The notes under the pieces were generated by a model. The model was not told where the DNA came from. It did not search any database and saw nothing but the letters and a program-made list of their open reading frames with translations. Made by a program: the position numbers and the translations under genes. This document shows, piece by piece, positions 14,431 through 25,521 of a stretch of DNA of 64,000 bases. Origin of the DNA: Ooceraea biroi (lineage: Eukaryota; Arthropoda; Insecta; Hymenoptera; Formicidae); assembly GCF_003672135.1 (NCBI RefSeq), contig NC_039510.1:2604001-2668000 (forward strand), read 5' to 3'. Numbering within the stretch: position 1 is the stretch's first letter; each line of letters begins with the position of its first letter.

Positions 14431-16559
14431 TGGGCGATCAGGAATTCTTCCAACCCACTAATCTCGGTTAATCTTGAATTCATTGCTTGATCCCATCATA
14501 CGCCGTGGCGCGAAGAACGTCCTGCACGAGGAAGAAGCAAAGGGGCATGGGAAATAGGGTCACTTGAAGGACGATTGTTTGATACCTCGCTAATTCTCGT
14601 TGGCCATGCAGCGCGATGTGGAAAATTGATTATCTAATGCGCGGCCTTCAAGGTTCAAGTGGGAGATCGATGACGAAAATCGTTGCGGACTATTTGCTTG
14701 CCGCGAAAACAGAAACGAGCGGGCATGATTGACGAGCATGAAAAGGAGGCTAGGATTAGTCGTAGTTGAGTAGTAGACGGCTGAATAGTTAGGCCAGGTC
14801 AGTTTACTAGCTTACGTAAAAGAGAGGCTAAGTAGCATGGCGAAAGGAAGGGAGAGGGAACGGGAGATGTTATAAGATGTATGAAAAGAGAAAGAGGGCG
14901 GGGGGGAAGAGAGAAACATGTGGGGATGACTCGGAAAAGGGAAGGGGCACCTGTTACAACGTTCGAGAGTTCCTGCCCTCTCTAGTCTTCTTCCTCACCT
15001 ATGCTTTCTACCTCCCCTCCCCCTCCCCTCCCCCTGCCGCTTTTCAGTCGGATGGCCATCTCGCCATCTCGAGCTGTATTCGGCTTTTGTATCAAACGTT
15101 TGATCACCGACGCCGATGTTCCTTATCGGAAATTCGATTAATTATTCTCTTTATATTTTTGCAACGAGACAATTTCGATATCAAGTGTTAAAAAGTTATA
15201 ATTAAATCTCTGTGATTGACTTCCTTTTTGTTCTCATCGAGGATGGACCGATTTAAGTATCGGCGAAGTACAGACAAGCTGCAAAAAACCGTTTGAGAAG
15301 TTTCAATTTTCTTAAGATAGTGAAACAATTTTCTTTTAAAGTTTTTTTTTTTTTTTTCAGAAAAATGGAAGGTACGTATATCCCGGTGTTATTTATTATT
15401 ATTATAATTATTAGCGAGAGAGAGAACAGATATCGTAATCGTCCACGCGCAATCGGGATTATAGGAAATCGATCATAGCCGCGCTACATATACCGAGTAA
15501 AACAAGAACGGGAATAAGTTTTCGTCTTCATGGTATGCGCGAGAAAAAACTTCTTCGCAACAATGGTCATTTTAGACACCATAAATGCAGCATTAATCTC
15601 AAAAGAATTAATTTCTTTTTAGCAGGAGTAATAAACTTAAACGAGTTTTGTAGTTCGAGTATGTTTAATTAGTGCAAATTTGGATAAATTTGCACATTGG
15701 ATAGCTTTTAGTGATATAAAAGGTTTTAAATATTCTCTGTAAATTATCTATAAATGTGGTGGTTTATTTCTACACATATGCATGCAATATTTTTATCCTT
15801 GACATATAATTATCTATATAAATAAATATTAACAAAAAAAATATAGCAATTTCGGATTATAGAAAAATACAGTAAATTATCATGGTTTTGTATCTTGATG
15901 CTTTAAAAGCTAAAAGCGATTTAAATTGCGCTGCAGACACACAATGAAGTTGTTGGCACGCAAAATACACAACGATTACATTGAATGGATAAATAGAGGG
16001 TTGAGAAATTTCAACAAAATTCAGAACCACTTGCGCAATTCCGTGAATTGTACAGGAATAATTCTATATTTGATGTACATCGTTTAAACCGCTAATCTTA
16101 AATCATTTTCCAGTTTATATTTCTTTGCATCACGCACAAGATCTATTAAAGCGACACAGCGCGCGTTATAAACATGCAATAAAGAGCGATAGTTTCTAGT
16201 ATCGTAATAATTTCCCGCGTCGTATTAAACTGGAATCTATCTACATCTCATTATCCCGGAATTATTGTTATATAACAAACATTAATTATAACAGAAGAGA
16301 TGATGATTACATGTGGCCCTCGGCTTTAAACCGTACGCCAGTTTTAGCCCAAAATATGATGACGATTATCGACGATTGTCGTCTACCTCGTTTCAAAAAC
16401 TGGAGTAACTTGGGCATAAAAATTCAAAATATCGACAAATCGATATGACTCGCGATTTAATCCTGACCATTGCGAGTTCACTCGCGTATAAAAGAACAAT
16501 CGAAATAGAGATACGCCATGGACTCCAGCATCAGTTTAGGGAAGAGACTGAAAAATCTT

Positions 16560-17130
16560 GGCGTCCTCGTCATCGCCGGCTATTGCACGATGCAGCCCCG
16601 AAGGTGAAGTACACGGGGAATAATGGGAGTAGCGCATCGCCATTGTAAACAGATTCGAAGAACAGAACGGCGGCGCGGCGGCAGCGGCGGCGGCGAGAGA
16701 GCGGCTCTCCGGGATTTAGTTCGGCAAAAGGAGGGGGAGGGGGAGGTGAAACTCAGCGGAGTCGCAGCACGAGAGGAGAGGGGATGCTGACGAGAGAGAG
16801 TGGGATGAGGCGAGTTGTGATGGCGATGGCACGGGGAGGGACGTGTCGCGGCGAGCGGCGGAAAGGGGAAGTTGCCGAGACATCGATCGGGTCTCGCGGC
16901 CATTGCTTGTGCCACACTCTCTGCCTCTCTCTCTCTCGCTCTCCCGCTCTCGGCATCGCCGCTACTCTACTAGGAGTCAAGATGCCGTATCTCTCGGCAC
17001 ACTGGGACGAGGAGGAACTAAACTCTCCGTGAAACTACTCAGGCCGGCCGCTCGCGCGCTTTACGCACTTGTCCTAACCCGTCGCGACTAACTACGTGTG
17101 CGAATATGTGTACATGCGCCCGCGCGCGCG
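16560..17130. other. GC-rich patch with CpG and CT tracts in CtBP intron 1
   Basis: CGGCGG-type triplets near 16670-16700 are followed by GGGGAG-rich and TCTCTC-rich stretches and a (CG)n run near 17120-17132. No coding potential with a recognisable domain was seen. It could be an alternative 5' exon or a regulatory island. Confidence 0.35.
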
Positions 17131-18784
17131 CGCTCGTGAAGCGCGTGCATACAAGGTGTCCCAGAATTACCAGATGTTAGAAAAGTGAGACACGTAAACC
17201 GGATCGTAAAATGAGACACGTTCTACATTACGAGGGATGAGATTGCTATATGCGCACGTACAAAGATGTTTTAATTCTTATTTTTTCCGTTTTTCTTGAT
17301 GAATAAGTTGTTAAAGATTGAACGAGTTGTTTCAACTGCAACGAGATTTTTTTGAAGTATTCTTCAGCGAAAGTTCGAATCGAAACTCATTGCGAAGAGT
17401 TTCGTAATTTTTTGTATAGGAGGGCGACTAGTTTTACGAGCAAATATATTTGTTTGCGCGAAGTCACAAATTCCGAGAATAAAGGAGAAGAGAAAATCAG
17501 TTACGGTGCACCTCGTAGTTTCGCTTGAGGTCGCGAGTGTATATAAATGTACGTTTAGGTGCACATACTTGGAAGCTTGAAGCACTCGAGATGTTGTGAG
17601 TTAAGGCTGGTTCATATGTTCTAAGTGATTCAGCAAATGTTACGTCGTGGAAATATAGGTTGTTGCAGATTTACCAAACTACCAACTCTTGAACGTTGTT
17701 GATTCAAAAATTCAGCCGAAGCTGCACAACTAAAATTTTGATTAAATACTTGTCAAATTACTTATTTTTATCTAATTCTTAATTATTTGCGTTTTCTCAT
17801 ATTATCAATTTATACAGATATATTTTTTGTAAATTTATAACTTTATAGAGAACTTTTGGCAACTTTAATGCAAGTTTTAAAAATTTCTAGAATAAAAGTT
17901 TTAGCGAAAGAATTCGACTATTTCCATTGATTCGAAACGATCTTATAAATACCTAAAAGTATACAGTTTTAGATTACATTTTACATTTTTTAGAAAAACT
18001 TTTACATGCACAATAAAAAAGTGCTTACAAGATTGTAAAAAGTTCGCATTTAAAATGTAAAAAGCAAGCGGGGTTATCGGCAACCTGTCGCAAACTTTGC
18101 ATCATCATGTGTGTATGTAACTTTGAAACTTAACAAGGCCGATACACACACACTCTCACCGCGCTTTCTCCGCGAATAAATAACGTCAGCAATCGGTGCA
18201 GTTCTGCACACCAACTTTGTTCTTTGCCAATGTAATGATACTTGATCTTCAACTATTAAGTAACAACCGGAACAACGCACTGTACAATTTTCTACTTGCT
18301 TTTCTATTTATAACGTGTTAATAGGATGTATACGTAAGATTAAAAAATAAATTTTTGTTGTTGCACAATATATATTTTTATAAACGATCTATGATTTATT
18401 TGTACTATTTCTTGAAATAGATTTATCATCTTTTTTTATTTTCTTCAGAATTTATCAGTTTTTAAACAATTTTTGCAGTATCTCTGCGAGAAGTTATCAT
18501 GACGAAGCAACGCCGACAGAGGATGTTTGCACTGAATCCGATAAGTAAGCATTTTGCAAGCAGTTTTGTATGTGATAATATTGGCTGTCGAAGTATTCCG
18601 TAACGGTAACGCCACAACAAATCGCCAGAGTTGCACAAGCTTGTCGTAAAGCGGCAACTTTGTACGGCGAAAGAAATGCGTATCTACGATTTCATTATCC
18701 TGGCACGATCAGGAATGCAAATGCCGCAAAATCTAATTTCCATAATGATTTGTGACTGTTATTCTCCACATCCGGGAATGGAAA

Positions 18785-18809
18785 ATGTAATCCGTATTAC
18801 GGATTACAT
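18785..18809. repeat. 25-bp perfect palindrome
   Basis: Arms ATGTAATCCGTA and TACGGATTACAT flank a single T. The symmetry is perfect over 12 bp per arm and lies in ordinary AT-rich intron sequence. Confidence 0.85.
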
Positions 18810-19249
18810 ACGCTATTAATATGAAAATACGCTTAGCACGTGTTATTGAATGCATTTGTAATTCTATTTCTTACTTCAATTATTTTACTTCAATTATTCA
18901 TTTTTTATAACGGAATTTATTTAATTTTATTTGATTGATTTTATATGACACTTGTGATTAATCATATATATATATATATATATTGCGCGTACATGCATAG
19001 AGATATTAACATATAAAATTACTATTTTAATAAAAATTAATATTTTAATACATATGAAAATTACAAGTAGAATGACGTTTGTATTAATTTTACATTACTG
19101 TAAGAGTTACTGATAATTAATCGTTCAAACATTCTTGCACCAGCAAGAAACTTGAGAAATGAATGTAATGAGTCAGTGGGTGAGTTGATTAGCCTAAAAG
19201 CCATCGCGTATTGCTCAGTATTACCGTGCATACATATAGCATACGTATA

Positions 19250-20340
19250 CGTATATGCGTGCTTCTGGAAGGGAGGGAGAGAGAAAGAGAGAAAGGAAGG
19301 GTGCGAGAGAAGGAACGGAGTCCGCATCGCACCACGTGCATCGCATATGTGTCGACGCGTGTAGAAGAGCGGCGAGAAGCGCAACCTCAAGGCCGGCGAA
19401 CTGCACTCGCAGAGTTCAACAAATTCACAACGGTCTGCGTTAAGCTGCTACTTTGTCACCATTCGCTTGTACACGTACACACACTTTGGATGACGAGTAA
19501 TTCCAAGACAAATCGTAATCTTTTCTTGGATCAACTTTTTTATTTATCCCCCCTCCGTCCCTCTCTCTCTCTCTCTCTCTCTCTCGTTTTATGCGCACGT
19601 ATAGACAGTTTAGTGAATTTTAGATATTTTATTTATTAATATATTTAGTATCTATTCCTGTAATCATGAATTGGAGCAGCATCTCTTCTTACCTTAGCCT
19701 CCCTTCCTTCCTCTTTCTTTCTCTCTCTTTCTCTCTTTCTTTTTTTTTGCTACAAAACACACCGGAAATCGTTGTGCGCGCAAAGAAGCGCTAATCCCAA
19801 AACACACTATTCACTTCCTCGGACAAACGGCCGGAATGTCGAGGAGAAACCGCTCATCGTTCGAGAGAGAAAAGGGAGGAAGTGAGGAGAGGTGCAGCAG
19901 GTATAGCAAAGCGTAGGTAGAGGGGGCGTTGGAGAGAAGCAGCGAAGTTTCGCTTTAGGAGCGGAGAACTTAACTGAGTTAACTTTGCTGCCGAACCAAA
20001 CTTTCCGCCAACTTTAAGTAGTCGCCTCTCCTCTACCCTCCCTCCCAACATCGTCCCCCCCTCCCCCTCCTCTCCTTTAGCCGTTTGCTCGAAGGCGGAA
20101 GGTATAGCGAGCAGAGAGCAACAACCCCTCCACAATCCTTCCACAACCCCTCCACAATCCGCAACCCCTTTCCACTCTCTTCATGAAAGAAACAGAGGAT
20201 AAGAATGGCCGAACTACCGACACCGATAGTCGTCATAATTGGACGACTTCCTTATCCCTCTGCTTGTTTTTCTTTCCTCCCTTCCTCCCCCTTTCTCTCG
20301 CTCTCTCTCTCGCTCGCTCGCTCGCAGTCTTCTCGTGCGT
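19250..20340. other. Polypurine/polypyrimidine-rich patch in CtBP intron 1
   Basis: A long stretch alternates GGGAGAGAGAAAG-type and CTCTCTCC-type tracts. It includes (CT)n at 19561-19585, a short CCTCCACAATCC-type repeat near 20125-20160, and TCGC repeats near 20295-20325. Translations are low-complexity on all frames. No gene is supported. Confidence 0.4.
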
Positions 20341-21225
20341 GATATAGAAACTATTCAAAAGAATGCCGGACATGACGTAGTTACTGAACTCTCGTGCCAG
20401 ATCTGTCTTCACACAAACATGGAATTGATTGGACTGTTATTATTATCATTATTATTTTATTATTTGGAGGACATTGATATTAAAGAGAAATACTGAAATA
20501 TATGGAACGTCCCGTTTATTTATCTATTTATTCATAATATTTATTTATTTATTTATTACATTAGGGGGAGTGAAACAGATTTACCATAATTATTGTTGAG
20601 TAAAGTTATTTAAATTTTACGTATTACCTAAAAACATAGTCATCTCTCTCTCTCGCTACGAGAGCTGAAAGTTTTGAAACAAACTTTACTTTATCGCGGC
20701 TCAATTGTAGGGGGGGTGAGGGGACCTGGCAGAACCGAGCTTCTTCCCCCTCTCCTTTCCCTGCCACCCACGGGTTCTCCGCCAAGTAAAGTTGCTCCCA
20801 GGTTAGACAATAATTGGATAACTTCGCCCTCATAGCGTCCCATCCCGTTCGTAACTCCACTCACACCCTCTCTTCTCCCACCCTTCCCTTTGTCCTTCTC
20901 GTCCCCTCTTCGTCCGAAGCCTCGATCTGTCCGTCTTTGTCTCTTCAAGTCGAAAGGCTTGCATACCGAGATTAAACCAAAGGGTTTAGTTTAACCCTTC
21001 AGTTTAACTTGGTCGATACGTCCCCTTTAAGGGGATGAGGTTTTCATTTACTTATTTAAGTAACGGACAAAACGCGAGATATAATCACTGAAAAATATGA
21101 ATACATAATACACGTTCTACATTAGTTTATTGATAAGAATTTGAACAAAATCGTGTTGGTGCAACTGACAACATATTTCTAAGCTCGTCATCTCTTTTCA
21201 AAGTTTAGTATGCGTTCCTTCCGCT

Positions 21226-21250
21226 GTTATACACGGTTTGCGTGTATAAC
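21226..21250. repeat. Short perfect hairpin (10-bp arms)
   Basis: GTTATACACG and CGTGTATAAC flank a 5-base loop. It is an isolated small inverted repeat in CtBP intron 1. Confidence 0.8.
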
Positions 21251-22344
21251 GCGTGATATATGCTATCAGCTGTCGAACAAGGGCTTAATCTCGCCCGCTT
21301 GATTCGATCCTCTCCTCCTCTTGCTTTCAATGATACGAGCTTACGTTTTCGCTGAGTTGGCACAACATGTCCTAAGTCAAAGTGCTTTGCTCGGCAGAGT
21401 CCGTAGCGTTAGAGTTGCGTCCTCGTCGTTTGCTTTTGCTGAGGCAAGCAGCGATCTCGTTTTTCATTGCTTTCCTCGCGTGGACTACATTTCCGATTAC
21501 GCATACTGTTTTATACGTGTAATATGCGTTACGCACACACGCGGAAACGTGTGTAGTGCGTGCAGCCACAGGACGCTTCAAAGTTTAAGAGCTGATTGTG
21601 TCAATCTAATCTAATATGTTACAATTTTAATAAAATGTTAAGAACAAATGTTACGTAAATAAAAAATAAACGAGAAATAAACAAAATTGAGAAACTGGAG
21701 AAAAATATGCAAAAGAACGGAGAGCATGGAAATGAAGCAGACACCATGCTGTCCTTAAAATAAAAATCTTGGGACACTATATACACATGTGACGAATTTT
21801 GCTGCGTGCTACTGCTACGTGCAATTGCAACACCGTTACGTCAATATTACTTCATCCATTCGACACGACATTTGAGTCGTGGCATTCGAATATTTATCGA
21901 ATGAAGGCATAGCGTTTGAAAGTATCTTCGCTACGAGATAATGCACTCGACAAGTGCATGCATTGCGAATATTAAACGAACATTAGTATGCAAATACTCT
22001 GGAGTAATCTCGTTCTTTGCCTCTTCAATTAATTAAGAATCAATCGTTTGCATATGCATTATAGAATTCATTTTAATGCATTTTGTATATTATAATACGT
22101 AATTTTAATAACATGTATTTTTAATAGCGATCAATTTATGCGATACGATAAATATTTTCTTTATAATACAGTAACTGAAATATTTATAAAATTACATATG
22201 CGCGTTGATTTGTAAATATTAATTTTAATCGCGCAACAATGAAGTGTATCGAGATACATTTGCTGCCACGCATAAAAAATTGGAACAGCAATTTTTCGTA
22301 CACGAAATCGGAATTAAAACTCGAGCAATAATCAGAATCCAAAA

Positions 22345-22590
22345 TTGTAGCTGAAGTTAGAATTCAAGACGATAAAGACGATAAAGCCGAAACCGATAGA
22401 ATTAAAGTTAATATACTTAATGATAATAAAGCTGACGTTAAAACCAAGGGTAATAAAACAGACTAAAAAGTTAAGAATAATAAAGTTGTAAAGCAAAAGC
22501 GCTTAGGTTAAGAGTACTAAAGCCAGAATTAATAAAGTTGAAACAAAGCTGATAAAGTTGCTCGGTATAATAAAAGTAAGACTGTAATAA
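22345..22590. repeat. Degenerate A-rich repeat with AATAAAGTT-like units
   Basis: The stretch repeats variants of GATAAAG, AATAAAGTT and TTAAAGTTAA at irregular spacing of roughly 12-25 bp. Copies are too diverged for a clean unit length. The near absence of C on the plus strand gives strong strand asymmetry. There is no open frame across it. Confidence 0.6.
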
Positions 22591-22753
22591 GGTAAAATTA
22601 ACAGATTTAGATGCGACGACTATGCCCGTGAATATAAGAGTCACATCTTTCTGTATCTTTCGCGAGTCTTTATCAAAGTGCCATCCCGATAACGGGCGGC
22701 ATTCCAAACGTTCATGCGATGGCGCCACGTGTCAGTTTGGCTTTGCTGTCTTC

Positions 22754-22898
22754 GGCCGGTATTCATAGTCGAATCTTATATTTAAGACCGTCTTAAGTGT
22801 ATCTTCAGATGCTCCATAGCCAATGAAATGATCCATACAGCATCTTCAGATAAACTTGAGACGGTCTTAAATATAAGATTCGACTATGAATACCGGCC
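22754..22898. mobile_element. 145-bp fold-back (MITE-like) element
   Basis: The left arm starting GGCCGGTATTCATAGTCG and the right arm ending CGACTATGAATACCGGCC are reverse complements over about 40 bp with one mismatch. The pairing continues with more mismatches (AAGTGTATCTTCAGATGCT against AAGTTTATCTGAAGATGCT) to the centre, so nearly the whole element folds into one hairpin. It has no coding capacity. I could not identify a target-site duplication, so the superfamily is unassigned. Confidence 0.75.
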
Positions 22899-23639
22899 AT
22901 CGCTCCATCAATTCGAGAACATAGAGCGTGCGACTGAATGTTCTTTACTTAACATAAAATTTCATAAGTTTGCACGTGTAAAATAATTAACCAGCACGAT
23001 CACTCGCAGTCTTGTAATGTTCTAATTAAAATATATTATTCCCTGAAAATATTCGAATTAAAATATTTTCGGAGAAAATATTTTAATAATTGCGAATGCT
23101 TGTGCATAACAGCTGTAAATTTTTTTACGATGATGTTTTATTTCAATTTTTAATAAACTAAGAAGGAACGTTATATATCAAGTTGTAGCTGATGATAATT
23201 ATTCCGACTATAATGCAAGTAATAATAATTTGCAAGATTAGCTATGATAAATGTACTTTTATATTTCCATCTTGTTAGTTTTTTTGTTTTATTATGTAAA
23301 TATGTTTGCTGCACGATGAGAAATAATTGTTTCCTATTCCTTTTTTATTCAAAATTCTTACATATTTATATACGCACTTGCGCGTGTGCACGCGCTTATT
23401 TTCCACGTTACTTTGGACGCAACGTATTAAATTAAGCAATAAACATTGCAATCTGCAAATTTTTGATCAACAGTCATGATACACAAATTATCTAGATACG
23501 ATGGCCAAAAGTGTTTAAATTGGAAACTAGAGATACTCACAACTACTATAATTAAAAACTCAAAAATCTCTGCTATACTTTTATACATTTAATTTATTGC
23601 TCGTTGACTAATCCTTTTTTTCACGCCATCGATATTTCG

Positions 23640-24440
23640 AGAGAGCCGTAAAAGAAACGGAGCGTACAGGAAGTGCAACTACTACGAACGGGCACCATGA
23701 TGATCGGTTTCCAATCGTCGCCGTCGCCGAAAACGGGTTGGAAATGGGTCGGCTTGCTACACTCGCGTGCGTGAGAGAGAAAGAGAAAGAAAGCGCCCTC
23801 GCTATTAACATGACCGAAAACATCAACCCCAGCGCTCGTTCGCGAACGCCGTTGTGGCGTGCTGTGTGCCGCATCTGCGAGCACTTCCTCCTCCGCATTG
23901 CTGTGTGAAATCGGTGCCACAATTCCCCGTCGGAGTTCGGCGTCTCTTTGTGCTTGTCCCTCGTCGCGAATCCCGCGTCCAGCGGATCCGCGCCCGCCGC
24001 CTTGCCTTCCTCGTCGGGAGCGAACTCGAGCCGGGACCCGGATTTTACGCCGATCAGCCAGTGAACGCCGCTATTGCATTGCGCAGGTTAAGCCGGCGCG
24101 TTTCAATGTAACCTAAAAAGTCGCGGAGAGAAGCGGCGGCGAGCGACCCGACCACGCTGCTCGGCCGAACGACGCTCTCTTTGTGGCTTCGTGTCGTCGG
24201 ACGCGTATTCGAATCGCGTTAAACCGTCCTCGCGTACGGATAAATACGTCGAATCGAGTACGCGTCGAAATGCGAAATGGAATCGCGCCGCGAAGCTCGA
24301 ACGCACTGATAACTGATCCGCTTTTACGCGAGTGATTTTACTCTGTGACGATGCATTTGTTGGATAGCGTCCGTCTCGAGTGACCTTTCCATCTCGAGAA
24401 AAACCGTGTTGCCTTTTTGGGAAAAGTAGTAATCTCGAAC
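23640..24440. other. GC-rich patch nearest the CtBP coding exons, possible alternative 5' exon
   Basis: This is a CpG-rich block about 1 kb upstream of the CtBP acceptor at 25169. A plausible donor, GCGCAG|GTTAAG, occurs at about 24086. Open frames of 85-120 codons overlap on several frames without recognisable domains. An alternative CtBP leader exon is possible but not shown. Confidence 0.3.
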
Positions 24441-24535
24441 GGCGCCGTAATTTGCAACCTTGCAATTAGTATATTTGTTAATTAATTACTTGTTTGTTGG
24501 AAACGTCATGTACGTAATGTTGCAATAGAAATTTA

Positions 24536-24537
<2 letters not shown>

Positions 24538-24571
<34 letters not shown>
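24538..24571. repeat. (TA)n microsatellite
   Basis: A perfect TA dinucleotide run of about 16 units lies in CtBP intron 1. Confidence 0.9.
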
Positions 24572-24574
<3 letters not shown>

Positions 24575-25169
24575 ATAACGCACGTGTGATTGCATCATCA
24601 TTGTAAATTGTTGATTATATTGTTACGTGTATTGTTGCAATACCGTAACATGATATACCACAAGAGTTGATTTGGTATAGCTGAGCATAAGTTTTACTTT
24701 TTGTTAACTCTCGCTGCGGAAGCTGTGTACGCGCATATATACCTTGCCAAAAGTAGCTTTTACTTGCGAATGACGTATACGTAAGATCTAAAAACTACTC
24801 AGCATATGTCAAAGTTAGATGCAACAAGGCAGAATTTATACACGCATCTGTACTTACATGTATATGTTGAAACAAAAGAGAAACTATCAATCATTGTTGC
24901 TGTAAGAGTACAAGTTAGAAGTTGGTGCAATTTGTGTGAAAAACGCACGTGTGTTATGCCTAATTTAGTTTTCGGTTAAAGCGTACCACAGTGATAGGAT
25001 TGAACAATTTGATTAACAACGATAATCATTTGCAAAGAAAGTCAGTTGTATCGTCATCACCATGATGGGTATCTCTAGATGTTAGAAACATGTGATCAGC
25101 GCGTAGCATACCCCAATGATCTTCTTACGCTTCCTGAGAATTAACATGATGTCTGTTTGCACGTTTCAG

Positions 25170-25521
25170 GAGACGGTGTTTACTGAGCCGTGATGCGTTG
25201 GAGATTCGGCGGTCCTTGCTCAAAGACCGACCGGAAATCAGTGTTGCAGAAGCAGTTTGTGTGACAAAGCCTAAATAACAAAGATAGTGCTGAGATTGAA
25301 TTGTGCTCGGACTAGACAAGAAGAAGGCACTTCTATTGTGAGTGTCCGAATCAACTAAGAGAGCGATCGTGAGAGAGATAGAAAGAGAGAGAGAGAGAGA
25401 CTCCTGTTATCTCCTGCAGTTGTCGGAGGTGGGGGAGAGGGCTAGTAGTAATTTTTCTTTGTAGTGACACTGAGAGCGCACAGTGAAAACAATAAAAATA
25501 GGGGGGGCGGTCTGCTGACCG
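25170..25521 (+). other. CtBP 5' UTR part of exon 2
   Basis: The acceptor GTTTGCACGTTTCAG ends at 25169, and the region is open to the CtBP start codon at 25522. It contains a GA run at about 25382-25400 and several stops in the CtBP frame, so it is leader sequence rather than coding. Confidence 0.7.

Larger units (their letters stand above)
7725..25169 (+). other. Presumed CtBP intron 1 (17.4 kb)
   Basis: No coding gene with a recognisable domain was found on either strand here. It is mostly AT-rich, with five GC-rich or polypyrimidine-rich patches (about 13740-14430, 16560-17130, 19250-20340, 20640-20960, 23640-24440). It also holds simple repeats, a degenerate purine-rich repeat (22345-22590), a fold-back element (22754-22898) and short perfect hairpins. 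The 3' boundary is a clear acceptor (GCACGTTTCAG|GAGACGG). The open frames over the GC-rich patches translate to Arg/Ser/Pro-rich sequence on several frames at once and look compositional. Confidence 0.45.

Noticed and set aside
13748..14483. Open frames up to 199 codons, plus and minus, in the GC-rich patch
   Set aside because: They consist of His, Pro, Gly or Arg runs from triplet repeats, lack any domain and compete with each other on all frames.
17148..17235. AAGGTGTCCCAGAATTACC, resembling a CAGGGTGTCCCA-type transposon end, with a repeated GAGACACGT motif
   Set aside because: No matching opposite end or target-site duplication is visible, so it cannot be called an element from this window alone.
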